Source: Aureobasidium sp. EXF-3400
Taxonomy: Eukaryota > Ascomycota > Dothideomycetes > Dothideales > Saccotheciaceae
Assembly: GCA_024195585.1 (NCBI GenBank)
Contig: SWBL01000132.1
Coordinates: forward strand, 1-64,000
Length of the DNA stretch: 64,000 nt
Direction: 5' to 3'
Shown in pieces: positions 21,179 through 32,019 of the stretch (the stretch's first letter is position 1; each line of letters opens with the position of its first letter). The notes under the pieces are model-generated. The model was not told where the DNA came from, made no database searches, and saw nothing but the letters and a program-made list of their open reading frames with translations. Position numbers and translations under genes: made by a program.

Positions 21179-22007
21179 GGTGAAGCAGAAAATTGGATTG
21201 GACTATGATCGAAAGCCGAAGCGAGTATTGACAGAATTGAAATGCTTTGCAAAGATGCAGAATCCGTTTACTCCAGAGACTAGCAGTGATTTGAAAGCAA
21301 TTGGTCGTATCAGGCCTTTGTGAGTAGTGAAGGCTATGCCATACAGGAGGATATGCGCCCGAGGCAAACAGGGCCGAAATTCAGTCCTTGGCGACCACGG
21401 CGTAATACCAGCAAGTCGCGAGCGCAGCGGGCCAAAAGGGTGGTAGAAAGTCCAGATATATTCCTGGTACTCACGTGCGATGCAAGGCTTCGTTCTGGCA
21501 GGGCGATGCGATGGCAGTCGATGGGTGGAAGAGAGTGCAGGTGCAGAGTCGCGGTGCGCTGTGTCAGAATTTTGCAGACGAGCTCCGTTCACTTTCACGG
21601 TTCCATGGCGCGGTGGGAAAGCGCGCGACTTCGCCAGCGCACGGGCGTTTCTTGGCGTCCAACAAACTTCTGCGCTTGTGTTCGACTCTTGGAGTGGGCG
21701 ACCACATTTGTGACTGCCTGCGACTTCGTCTCATTAACCCTGCTTATCCATCGTTGATCTTTAGCATATGTCTGCTCTTTTTTCCAAGCATCAGCATACT
21801 TGTGAATCACTTCTCTGAGCGCAGATTCAATCTCTCCTCTGCTGAGTGCAATTTATGTCCGACTAAGGACTTATGCAAGCGTACGGTCGTTGCTTTGCTG
21901 CTGCGAGCAAATTACGCGTCGTCGCTCTCGTAAAACCCATACCATCGACTGTCCTTCTTCTACTCACTCCTCGACTCCTGACGACTGCTGGATGAAATGC
22001 CACAGCC
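21179..22007. promoter_or_regulatory. divergent intergenic/promoter region
   Basis: Lies between BRF1 (minus) and the GATA-like repeat gene (plus). Several overlapping open frames exist but none has recognisable content. Confidence 0.45.
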
Positions 22008-23283
22008 ATGGCCTTGCTGATGTCGAGGACCACTGGCGCATTCGCCTCTGTCAGGCTGACCATGCCCTTCTCTGTGACCTCACGCGTCTTCTACCCATAC
22101 CAGAAACGGGGAGTCAGAATTCACCGTCAGCTCGTTGCACCTCCAAAACAGCCTGTCAACACCTTCACCAGGGCTGGTACGTTTGTCAAAGAATCTTCTT
22201 CTTGGCTTGGTTTGGTCCCGTCTACACCTACAAAACTAAGACTTCCTATCTTCCCGAACTCTCTGTTTCCGTTTAATGCGCGGGACTTTTCGACTTGCCA
22301 TGTGAACTTCTACAGGAAAGCGGAATATGAGATAGTACGGTTAAATCCAGTTGCTCACCGAGCCTATCTGGACAGAGTCGCATTAGCGCGACTGAATCGG
22401 TCTGCTAGCGACCCAGAAGCGCGTCGAAGATGGGCAGAAAAAAGCAGGAAACATCACGAGGGACGCCTTGCTTCTGATGATACTTATCGCATGACTCGAT
22501 TGCTCAGATCATGGTTGCACCACTACGGCTGGATTAGGGACACCCTACCCTGGAAATCTCATCAACCACTTCTCTTCGATAAGAAAGTCGAACACTATTG
22601 CGACGGTTGTCGTCTCGTCAGATTACACATCAACGAGAGATTGGAGTGCAGTGATGCCCCAAGGCTACGAGGATGTTGAGTCTCTTGAGGGCTTGATAGC
22701 ACGCAAGCAACAGCTCGACGGCGTAGTCGCTCAGAGTGATGTCTCAAGAGACGATGCCAGTTTACGCAACGCACGCATACTCCATTGGTGTCACCATGAT
22801 TGGGTACGCAGACTGCTTTGGCCGACACATCAGCCGCGTTTTTTCTTCTCAAAAGAAGACTGGACCCGAGCAATGCCAGAAGGTTACCAGGATATCAAGA
22901 CAATTCATGGGTTCATAGCCTGCAAAAAACAACTTGTGGGTCTTGATGAGGTCGAAGACATCTCTGGAAGCGAGTCGGTCATCAAAGCGACAAGAATGAA
23001 GAATTGGTGCCGACGGCTCGAGTGGTTCCGTCACTTACCTTGGAAGCTCCATCACCCATTCCTGACTGAGGAGAGAGTAGAGGATCACTGCGCACGTTGC
23101 AAACACAACAGGCATAGAGGTTTGAAACTCTGGTGGCGGTCCGCGGGTGAGACGATATGCAATTCATGCTACACAAATAGCGAATGGAAGGACATAATGC
23201 CACAAGGCTATGAAGATTTGAGAACTTTGAAGGATATACGTGCTCGGAAGGAAGAACTTGAGAAGCAAGGATCCAAGTGGTAA
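22008..23283 (+). pseudogene. gene of repeated GATA-finger-like modules, apparently frameshifted
   Basis: Two overlapping + frames look like one gene. The first (ATG 22008, to 22679) has a basic mitochondrial-type N-terminus and then module A: RMTRLLRSWLHHYGWIRDTLPW then VEHYCDGCRLVRLH. The second frame, used from about 22636, carries DWSAVMPQGYEDVESL, module B, and module C at the C-terminus: MKNWCRRLEWFRHLPW, VEDHCARCK, LKLWWRSAGETICNSCY, SEWKDIMPQGYEDLRTL. Module C contains a C-x2-C-x19-C-x2-C pattern with LWWR-x-x-G-x-x-x-C-N-x-C, close to the GATA zinc finger (LWRR...LCNAC). Module B has lost its Cys part, and A keeps only the first CxxC. No intron with good sites bridges the two frames. 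Either the gene has decayed or an unusual splice is used. No function is claimed. Confidence 0.5.
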
Positions 23284-24296
23284 CAACGACAATGCTCATT
23301 GTTATTCAGAGTCGACGTTTTGTCTAGGCGGCAACGGCAGAGACAACAACACAAGATGCATCGTGTCAAGTAATAGCACATGTCATTTACAACGATTCCT
23401 TCGTCACGTCAATTTCCTAGTCTCGTCAGCGACATGGGTCGATCATATGCATTTTCGACGCTTCGCCCATTGCTTGAAACCAACTTCCAGGGTTTGTTCA
23501 TACGCTGCAAGGAACTTCGTCCCCACTCGGCCTACACCTTGGTTCTCAGCTCCTACACTAATGAGCATGTCTTTCGGGATAGCTCTTGCGACCCGGGAGG
23601 CAAGGAATCATCATTTTGCTGATCATGTCAAGTTGTGAGGCAGGAGTTCAACTGCGTCCTGCTTTTGACAGGGTGCTCCTCTCACCAACAACGATTCGCA
23701 AACACACAGGAGCAATCTCCCGACATATCGAGCACCTCAATCTTCATTGTTGGAGGAATAAGCCACTAACTTTGATGGTCTCTGTAAGCCGTAGCAAGGA
23801 AGTAAGGTGAATGTGAACGCTCAATCATTGTGGAAACTGCCTTGGTTGAGTCGAATTCTGCTCACACGCTCAGGAGCTTTCGGTCAAAGATGCACTTGTG
23901 TGTCTTCAAATCTTTCCTTTCGCTATCTTGTTTATCACCACCAACACAATCAGAGCCAAACAATAACAGAGTAAACAAACACAGCTGCTGATAGAAAAAC
24001 AACACAAGCAGAAGGTACAAAGCAAAGCAACCAATTACACACCAACCCTCACACCCGTGATTGCCCTCTCCACAACACCTGGCCCAAGCTCCCTCCTGGG
24101 CTCCGTCTCCCGCAGTTGCCAAATCGAGCAGCGCACCAAACGTCTTCATAGCTTCCCCCGGATTTATCCCAGCTCAGCCAGCCAGCCGCTCCTCCGCCTT
24201 GCTTTGCCAACCCTGTTTGTGTCTCTTTCCCTCAACGTCTGCTGTTTCTCCTTTTTTCCTTCTTCTACCACACAATATACGCAAACAAAAAACACA
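23284..24296. other. intergenic region
   Basis: About 1 kb with no supported gene. The last 100 bases are pyrimidine-rich and end in an A-rich context before the next ATG, a typical fungal promoter and leader. Confidence 0.5.
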
Positions 24297-25015
24297 ATGG
24301 TCGGAACACGCAAACGCAGAGCTGAGGAGTCTGAAGAGGAGGAGCTTCAATCGCTTCCTGAGGACAGCGAGGAGGAAGAAGAGTAAGTCGTGCTTTTCAG
24401 CTCTTGTTTTGACGTCATTGCGGTTTGCTCGTCGCGTTCACGCAACACTCAACGCGTGCAACGAGCAACCGCAGTGCCGCAATTGCAAATGACAAGAGGT
24501 TGAGGATGGATTGCTAATCAGAAGTTGGAAATAGGTATGATTCTTCCGAGGTAGAGGGCGAGGGCGAGGGCGATGAAGACGATGATGAAGAGGAGATTGC
24601 TGCTAAGCCTGGTAAGTATCGAGATACGCATCAACCCTCATCAATCCATCCCTACGCAAACCCCCCTCAAAACTCCAATGAAACTTACCCTCCCAACCTC
24701 CTAGCCCCCTCAGCCGCCAAGAAGCGCAAGACCACCAAAGACGCCGCTCCCGCCGAAGCCGAAGACGACGAAGATGACGAAGAAGGCCCCGGCGAAGAAG
24801 ACGACGAAGAGGTCGATCCCGCTGACCTCGACGACGAAGAAGAAGCCGCCGACCCCGACGACGAAGACGCAAACGAAGATGCAGACGATACCGCCGACAA
24901 AAGCGGTCCCGCCGCTGCAGCCAAAAAGGCAAAGGAGAGAACTGTTCCTGGCGGCAAGGATAAGGCCGAGGTTGGGGATATTAAGAATGCTGAGGAGAAG
25001 GACGGGGGTTTGTGA
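24297..25015 (+). CDS. small acidic nuclear-type protein, three exons
   Basis: Exons 24297-24382, 24535-24611 and 24705-25015, with introns of 152 and 93 nt bearing GTAAGT donors; a GCTAAT branch is visible in the first. Spliced length is about 157 residues. The start MVGTRKRRAEESEEEEL has a basic cluster like a nuclear localisation signal. Most of the protein is Asp/Glu-rich runs interrupted by basic patches (AAKKRKTTK near residue 60 and AKKAKERT near 130). This composition is common in histone-binding or nucleolar proteins, but I recognise no specific motif such as the Chz1 box. Being disordered, it gives little more to read. Its 3' end faces that of HIR3. Confidence 0.7.
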
Positions 25016-25739
25016 TTGGTGTTTTGAAGATGATGATCAGAGGCTGGGTAAAGGTAGGGAAGGAATGGGTCGGGATCTAGGGGTGAGGATGAGGATGGGG
25101 ATTTGTATGAGAATTTCATGATTGAGAAATGGGAAGAAAGATGATTCATTGTTTACAAGTCTTACTTCCTTTTTCCTTGCAAAGAATCACAAGATGTACG
25201 AGATTCCACTCTGAGTTCAATGCATGTCTGTTTCAGAGTTCAGCCCTTTTTGCAATCACAACGTAACTTGTGTTCGCTCCTCATCATAGAACTGGCAATA
25301 AATGAGCTCATGATGCATTCATAGGTGGCCCTTCTAGACATCTAACAGTGCAGAAGAAACCCCATATCAACAAGAAGTCCAAAGTAACACCGTAGACGTT
25401 GTCTTGCTGTCAATCACACAAGAGTTACAGACGCTTAAACTGTTGGAAAAGGAAACGAAGCCTCTTGGTGGTTAAAGCAATATCATATTTTGTTCCTCGG
25501 GGGTATCTAACAACGTTTCTGTACTTTTTCATATTCGCTTCCCCTCGAACAAGACTCTATCAGTAGCAATCCTGGCCGAAGTGTCTCTTGAGCCTCTGGT
25601 AATGTTGAGCGTACTAAGCCATGCGCACAGCAAGATCAGCTGAGGGTCCTGGGTCTGGTTCTTCGTCCAAAGTGTCTTTCGCTTTCGACCTCGCGTCTGC
25701 TTTCTCGACTTCGAAAAGAGCTGCGTTAGCTTGAGCTTC
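25016..25739. other. convergent 3' intergenic region
   Basis: Holds the 3' UTRs of the acidic protein gene and HIR3. No gene recognised. Confidence 0.5.
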
Positions 25740-28700
25740 CTAAGCGGTTGCTACAGCTTGACCGGCTTCTGTCGCTGCTTCAGGTTCCTCGGCTTCTTCA
25801 TCTTCGTCCTCCATATCCACGTCTTCTGCGTCTTCTGCATCGTCTGCTTCTGCCTCTTCCACGTCACCTTCGGGTTCACCTTCCTCACCTTCTTCGTCTT
25901 CGACTTCTTCCTCATCGCCCTCTTCATCATAGTCCTCGGCTTCTTCGGCTCCGCCAGCGCCATCTTCATGTTCTTCTTCAGTATCGATCACCATCTCGCT
26001 ATCCTTGACACTCGAGAAGCGAGAGTTGAGATTCGGGAACAGTGGAGGCTTGACAGAAGGACGAGAAATAGGGGTCGGACCCAGACTGACGACATTCTCG
26101 TCAATGTCGCTAAGTTCACTGTCGCTCTCATCATCGGCAGAATCGTGGATGCTACCTGCGACGCTACCTTCTGCCGTAGCAGTACCTTGCGAATCAGCCA
26201 GCTTCGAAGAAGGGCGTCGTGTTTCTATCACCACCGAAACTTCTTGACGGGTTCGAGGAGGATCATTGCCTGCAGATGTAGCAGCGCCGGCACCAAGCTT
26301 GGCGGCGATACAAGCGTCAGCACACAAACGGACTTCTCGTCTGCCCACACCAATCTTGCGGCGTGATGCGGGTGCTTGATCCCCTGTTGGTGGTGTCGCG
26401 GTACCGTCAGGGACTGAGTTGGCAAGTGGAAGACCAGGCATCTTAGCAGAAGCATCGGGCGCGCCATCTAGATTCATGAGGTGTGATAGATTCATCATGG
26501 GGTTTCGTTCGACAGAAGGAGTAGCAGCTTGCTCCTTGGCAAGCGCCTCTTGTTTCATGGCTTCGTCCTTGGCTTCTTCCAAAGTCCATAGTCTGCGTCC
26601 CACAGTATCGTAGAGGTAAGCGTAGGCGTCCCCGATCAGATCATCAATGGTTGCTGCTTTCATTAAACCACCATTGGTCTTCTTCAGTTCGATGACTTCT
26701 TGCATAGTCTCTAACACAGGATGATTGGCGTTTGCAGGTTCTTGACACCATTTCTCCAGATAATCCTTGCGTCTGAGGAAGTCGTCATGGTTGATGCCGC
26801 TGAAGATTGCAGTTTCCTGAGCAACAGGTATTTGACCATGACGGCGAAGCACGTTGAGGTAGGCGGTACAGAGGGATTGCCAGAGATTGCCATGCTCGAA
26901 GAACTCTCCTGTCTTCTTTCGGACTCTTCGCGCGAGAGCATCAAGCAATGAACGATCTTCAAGGAACTCGAGGATCTTGATGAACAAGTCCGCATATCTC
27001 GTAGTATAAACGAAATGACGGCCAGGACGCTCGTTCTCTGGCTTCCACACATTCATCATCATGGTCTTTGTAAACATTTGCTGCATAAACTCATGTTTCG
27101 CTGCCAAGCAGTATGATTCTTGAGTGCCATCACGATAGAGTATAGCCGCCGTCCTGTATATCATGCGATGGTGCCAATGGACCTTGTCCGCTGCGCGAAG
27201 ACTACGGAGAACCTTCAGGATGTAAGACTCCCACGAGCCAAAGTCAGAAACCGGATCTGCCTTTGCAGCATATGATGTGGCGGTGAGGATACTACATCCT
27301 TCAGCGGCATCGACAAAGCGTCGAGTAACCATCTTGTGCACAACAGAGACAAGCTTGTAATGAGGTTCGAGAATCGGCTCACGTTTGGAGTCCTTCTTTC
27401 GTGGTAGTAAGTTGATGGACTCGCAAAACTCGTTGATGATGGCATCGATGCTTGGTCGATCGGACTCTTTCGGGGCGTTGCAGTACATCTTCCAGAGACA
27501 CTTACCAAGATAAAAGTGCAGCTTCCACTTGTTAGGTGTAATGCGTATAGCACGACGGAAAAGCTCTCTGGCGACCTTGAACGCAGCAAAAGGCGTCAAA
27601 GCTTTGAAAGGAGGAACTTTCGTGATAGTCGCCCGACTGAGGAATCTCTCAATGTCATCGACCGCGAAAGCCTTCATGCCAAACGGTTCTCTGGATGAAG
27701 AGTAGATTCTCATAGCGAAATCAGCATACAACTCGGCAAACTTTGCTTGAGTTTCTGCACTTGGTTCTGCGGAGCGCATTGCCAACGCAACTGCCATGGT
27801 GTAGCAGTGTATTGCAGCTCTTTGCCATTGCATCAGCTCAGTCATGTCGCCGTTGAGCTTCTCAGCAGTCCATGAAACAGCTTCTTCAATCTTAGAGTCA
27901 TATGCCTGAGCCAAACGGAACCACAATTCCCAATCGTCCATACTGAACTCGAGAGCTTGCATGAAGAATGCCACTGCAATGTTGAGATCCTCGGTCGCAG
28001 TAGGCCCAATGCGTTTCTGTGATCTGAATTTGCTCAGTGAGATGTATCCCATCAAGAAGTACCAGCCTTTGGCCGCTAGAATGGCATGCTCAGCTGGAAC
28101 TGGTGTAAGAGCAAGTTCACCCTCTCCTCTCAAGCACTTATACAGATCAACGGGATTGATGTGCGATTTGAGGAAGGATCTGTACACATCACGATTGCGG
28201 AGGATTGCATCCGATGGTTTCTTGCGCCCAATGATGCCATGAACCTTCTCGATTGTGTCTTTGAGGGGATGCTTCGGCAGGTCGGTCATCTTGATTCTCG
28301 ACGCCAGATTGAGCAACAGATCAACAGCTTGCATGCCCGATGTCTTGTCAACGAAAGCATCATGAACGCAGTTGTGCTCCCTAAGCGCATAACTCGGGTT
28401 GAGGAAACATTTCAGGCCAAACATGTCGTACAGAATCTGAGCGAACTCGAGGTCATAGTCATCGTTCTGCTCTTCTGACTCGTTTCGAAAGCGAAGGACT
28501 TCCGACTTTGCAAGCTTGAGGAAAATACGTTCTGATCCACCGCATATGCTTCGAGCTCCTAACACTTGATGCACAGCTCTCAAGAATTCAAACAGAGAAT
28601 CATTGGGTTTCTCGGCTTTGTCAATGTTTTGTGCTAAGCTTTCGCGGTAAAGCTTGTACATCAGGGTCCATGATTGCAGTTGCAACTCCTGAAGAACCTT

Positions 28701-31661
28701 CTTGACAGCAATGAACGACTTGAGTGGAGCGCCATTGCTAGAAGAAGGTGTCTGCTTAGCGCCCACTTGAATTTCATCCTGTAGCATAGTCGAAGCATGC
28801 AGTACTTTTTGCAGGTCAATCAAGCAGCCGGTGGCATTTTGGAGGCGCTCATCATCCATGCAATCCAGAGCATCGGCATGAGAAATGATGGAGGCGCTGA
28901 TCTTGCCGACCAGGTCGTTGATGAGACGCATGTACTTGAGCAATACCGTTTGGCGCTCATTCACAGATTTTTCAGAGTATGAAGTGGACTTGAGGTCTGA
29001 CAAAAGAAGTCCAATAACACGAAAGTAGCAGCAGACCACCATGGGTTGGTAGTCGATGGATTCATATGCTTCACGAAGTCTCTGCCAAAGTGAAACTTGC
29101 ATGCCGATGTTGCTGTTCTTCAGGAAGTTTAGCAGTTCCGAAGGAGTTGAGGTAGAGTTGGCAGGATCGTCGCCTTCATCAGGTTCGGGAACGCTGCTGA
29201 TGTGCAAGTCTTGATGCAAGGTTTCTAAGAGTGGCTCGAGACCTTCAATTACCACGGTGGGATCATTTTGTGTAGGATCAAAGACCTTGGTGAAGAAGTC
29301 TTGAGTTGTCAATCTAGAGAGTTCTCTATCAATGGCTTCGATTGACATCTGCGGCATTACAGAGTTGTTGGGTAGATCGATGACTGTCTCGCCAACTGCC
29401 TCGAAGATAGATCTGAGTTCGGACCAACAAGCAATAACCTGTTCTTGTGAGATGTTGTCCGAGACACTGATGTGATGAGTGACGGTCCATAGATAGCGTA
29501 GATTGATCTCATCTCTCAAACTTGGTTTTTGTAGTAGACTAGTACGCAAATTCATTGCATCGCGTGCAAGATTGCCCCAGCGTTCAGCACGGTCCTCTTG
29601 AAGCTGCAGAGTTTCGGTGTCAACGCCACTGTTAGGTTCCTTGACAAGCGAGTACACATCCACATGTAGTTCGAAGAGAGTTTGTATGACCTCGATGAAT
29701 GAAAGGGTATCGTCCAGCTGCTCAACTTTTGTGTCTGAAAGCAGGACCTTATCCCACTTCAATACAAAGTCGGACAGCGTTTCGAAGACAAACGCATCGG
29801 TCGTGACAAGGACTCGTACCAAAAGCGCCTTAGAGTCTTGCGGCCATGTGTGACCGATATAGCTGGATGTGCCAGCAGCCAGCTCAGGGCGCGTGAGGGA
29901 GCCATGGTCAGGGCTAAGAAATTGTATGACCCACTCGTAGAGTACATCGTTGATGTGAAGGAAGTTTGAATTTATCCGGGATGTGAAACGATCAAGCTCG
30001 GCGCGAAGATCCAGGTCAGGCTTGTCGACAGTCCGAGCCTGGGTGATAGGAGCAGAAGAGAAGCGACCACTCGGCTTGACATGAGCATCAGAGGTTGTGT
30101 CAAGGTCGCTGTTAGCATTAAGCAACATCCGTGCGCGTTCGTCCGAGTAGTCACTGAGAAAAGTGTACATGTCCACACAGGCAAGATCCACACCTTGAGG
30201 CTTCGCATCACTGTCACCCGCAGCTTCGCGCAAGTCTTTGCGGACGTTAGGAGAGACGGCAAATTTGGGCAATTGTACCTGCCCGAAAAGCTCGTCCAGC
30301 GACTCAAAAAGCTGGTTGTCGACGTAATCCAAGTCTGCCAAAGCATCATCTGCTTGAGCAGGATCCACCATGGTGTCGTCTTCGAGCTGGCTCTGATCAA
30401 CGATCGACTCTCTGGCACGCAGGCGCTTGCTCTTTGACCTTGCACCTTCAGCAGAAATGCCATCAATGAGACCAGCAGCGTCACTTGAGCGTTTGCGAGT
30501 GGGCAAAACGGTGACAGAAGGCGCTCGAGGAGTTTCTTCTGTGTTTTCAGAATCCTTGAAAGCAGGCGGAGGAACAGTGGGTTGACCACCATCCATGCCA
30601 GGAAATTGAGCGTCAACCAACGAAGACATGGCAGGCGACAGCGCCGATGTTTGACAAGGCGATGGCTGATCAGGCTCAATCAGCTCGACATCCGGAGATT
30701 GGCGATCCGAGTTGAAAGAGATACCAAGGCCAGGGAGAGCCGATGTAGTGCCTACCTGTTCAGCGAGATAGTGACGTAGCAGGATGTCGCCCAAATCGTG
30801 CCATGACTTGGGTTCACTGAGCACACATCGAAGTGCGTGGTGCGACGAGACAGACGATACAGGATGTTCTGTCTGGTAGTTGTGGATAACAGAGTAATTG
30901 GCCAGCTTCTGCTTGAGCATGCTAGACAGCTGACGGCGCTTCATGGTTGACAAGGGGGCTTGCAAGACGGAAAGCTCATCTTGCAGCTTGGCGACGAGTT
31001 CTCTTAATTGTTGGCCAGCCAGTGTTTCGGAGATGCCAGGGATGGATAGCACAGAGTCTAGACCTTGAGCATCATCGTCCAGCACAGCTTCGAGACAAAA
31101 GCGAGCGATGCGATGGCTGCCGAGCATTTCTCCAACAGCAGCGGAGCGTCTCCACAAGTCCAGGTCCGAGTCATCCTTGTCTATAGCCTCGACAAAGCAC
31201 TCGAGAGCAGCAGCAGAAGCCTTGAGGATGTGTTTGGTATTGAGCTCAACATGTTGTGTCGAATGTAGCAGTTCGTATTGCAGAGACTCGAGTAGAAATT
31301 GACCGTGATTCTTGTAGGCGAGATGGATGATTTGAGGCAGAGTACTAGGTGCGTTCTCTCCACTCGGCACAACGTGGTCTTGGTGGGGTGAATAGTAGTA
31401 GTCGTCAGTTTCTGGTTGTGGATCATAAAGTTCTAGGCGTTTGAGTTCCTGTTGCGACTCTGGGTATTTAAAAATGTCTGATTCGAAGAGGGCGCGATAT
31501 GCTTCAGCAGCCTGGGCGTAGGAAGGAGGGCCATCCGAGTGGAACTTCAGGGCAGTCTGGTATAGCTTGAGAGCTTCTTCAATCTGGATTTCCTTGGTGT
31601 CGTCGATTTCGATGTCTTCTTCATCGTCGGATTCGAGGTTGAGAGCTTTGAAGGTGGCCAT
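25740..31661 (-). CDS. HIR3: histone transcription regulator 3 (HIR complex subunit Hir3, CABIN1 homologue)
   Basis: A single frame of 1,973 residues. I place the start at the ATG at 31661 (MATFKALNLESDDEEDIEIDD); the open frame extends to 31769 without an ATG. The N-terminus is the family signature: acidic DDEEDIEIDDTKEIQIEEALKLYQTALKFHSDGPPSYAQAAEAYRALFES, a TPR-like repeat. Further TPR/helical segments run through the middle (e.g. WELWFRLAQAYDSKIEEAV and WKLHFYLGKCLWKMYCN near residue 1,430). The C-terminus is a highly acidic Glu/Asp tail, fitting histone contact. Hir3 scaffolds the HIR complex, which deposits H3-H4 independently of replication and represses histone genes. It is divergent from the ChAPs gene across about 360 bp. 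Confidence 0.95.
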   Translation of the reverse strand: MATFKALNLESDDEEDIEIDDTKEIQIEEALKLYQTALKFHSDGPPSYAQAAEAYRALFESDIFKYPESQQELKRLELYDPQPETDDYYYSPHQDHVVPSGENAPSTLPQIIHLAYKNHGQFLLESLQYELLHSTQHVELNTKHILKASAAALECFVEAIDKDDSDLDLWRRSAAVGEMLGSHRIARFCLEAVLDDDAQGLDSVLSIPGISETLAGQQLRELVAKLQDELSVLQAPLSTMKRRQLSSMLKQKLANYSVIHNYQTEHPVSSVSSHHALRCVLSEPKSWHDLGDILLRHYLAEQVGTTSALPGLGISFNSDRQSPDVELIEPDQPSPCQTSALSPAMSSLVDAQFPGMDGGQPTVPPPAFKDSENTEETPRAPSVTVLPTRKRSSDAAGLIDGISAEGARSKSKRLRARESIVDQSQLEDDTMVDPAQADDALADLDYVDNQLFESLDELFGQVQLPKFAVSPNVRKDLREAAGDSDAKPQGVDLACVDMYTFLSDYSDERARMLLNANSDLDTTSDAHVKPSGRFSSAPITQARTVDKPDLDLRAELDRFTSRINSNFLHINDVLYEWVIQFLSPDHGSLTRPELAAGTSSYIGHTWPQDSKALLVRVLVTTDAFVFETLSDFVLKWDKVLLSDTKVEQLDDTLSFIEVIQTLFELHVDVYSLVKEPNSGVDTETLQLQEDRAERWGNLARDAMNLRTSLLQKPSLRDEINLRYLWTVTHHISVSDNISQEQVIACWSELRSIFEAVGETVIDLPNNSVMPQMSIEAIDRELSRLTTQDFFTKVFDPTQNDPTVVIEGLEPLLETLHQDLHISSVPEPDEGDDPANSTSTPSELLNFLKNSNIGMQVSLWQRLREAYESIDYQPMVVCCYFRVIGLLLSDLKSTSYSEKSVNERQTVLLKYMRLINDLVGKISASIISHADALDCMDDERLQNATGCLIDLQKVLHASTMLQDEIQVGAKQTPSSSNGAPLKSFIAVKKVLQELQLQSWTLMYKLYRESLAQNIDKAEKPNDSLFEFLRAVHQVLGARSICGGSERIFLKLAKSEVLRFRNESEEQNDDYDLEFAQILYDMFGLKCFLNPSYALREHNCVHDAFVDKTSGMQAVDLLLNLASRIKMTDLPKHPLKDTIEKVHGIIGRKKPSDAILRNRDVYRSFLKSHINPVDLYKCLRGEGELALTPVPAEHAILAAKGWYFLMGYISLSKFRSQKRIGPTATEDLNIAVAFFMQALEFSMDDWELWFRLAQAYDSKIEEAVSWTAEKLNGDMTELMQWQRAAIHCYTMAVALAMRSAEPSAETQAKFAELYADFAMRIYSSSREPFGMKAFAVDDIERFLSRATITKVPPFKALTPFAAFKVARELFRRAIRITPNKWKLHFYLGKCLWKMYCNAPKESDRPSIDAIINEFCESINLLPRKKDSKREPILEPHYKLVSVVHKMVTRRFVDAAEGCSILTATSYAAKADPVSDFGSWESYILKVLRSLRAADKVHWHHRMIYRTAAILYRDGTQESYCLAAKHEFMQQMFTKTMMMNVWKPENERPGRHFVYTTRYADLFIKILEFLEDRSLLDALARRVRKKTGEFFEHGNLWQSLCTAYLNVLRRHGQIPVAQETAIFSGINHDDFLRRKDYLEKWCQEPANANHPVLETMQEVIELKKTNGGLMKAATIDDLIGDAYAYLYDTVGRRLWTLEEAKDEAMKQEALAKEQAATPSVERNPMMNLSHLMNLDGAPDASAKMPGLPLANSVPDGTATPPTGDQAPASRRKIGVGRREVRLCADACIAAKLGAGAATSAGNDPPRTRQEVSVVIETRRPSSKLADSQGTATAEGSVAGSIHDSADDESDSELSDIDENVVSLGPTPISRPSVKPPLFPNLNSRFSSVKDSEMVIDTEEEHEDGAGGAEEAEDYDEEGDEEEVEDEEGEEGEPEGDVEEAEADDAEDAEDVDMEDEDEEAEEPEAATEAGQAVATA

Positions 31662-32019
31662 GGCGAGTGATGGCAGGCCGGAGTGGCCACTTGATGGTCG
31701 CGAATGCCTCACGGTCCGGCATGCGATGTTGTGTGCAGAAGGAGAAGGCGCGCAAACACGAGCTTCCACACAGAAATCAAGGTGCTTGTTGCGGAAGGAG
31801 CGTCTGCGTCAGGGCCAAATCGGGCTGCGTCTTGCCCGCGGGGACGCCAAGATGGAGATGCTGGCGCGCGTTCATTGAACAACAAGACCAACCACCTGCT
31901 TGCAACGTACGACCACACACAAGGAAGGTGCAAGAAGAGGAAGGTGCCATCTCGTTTGCTGTCGTCTTCGTTCTGAACAATTGGCGCATGCTTCAACCAG
32001 CACACGCAGGCAAGCGACA
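31662..32019. promoter_or_regulatory. short divergent promoter HIR3 / ChAPs gene
   Basis: Only 358 bp between two divergent start codons, so regulatory sites are probably shared. No specific operator can be named. Confidence 0.5.

Noticed and set aside
24603..25149. Minus-strand Ser/Arg-rich frames opposite the acidic protein gene
   Set aside because: Low-complexity antisense of GAC/GAA codons.
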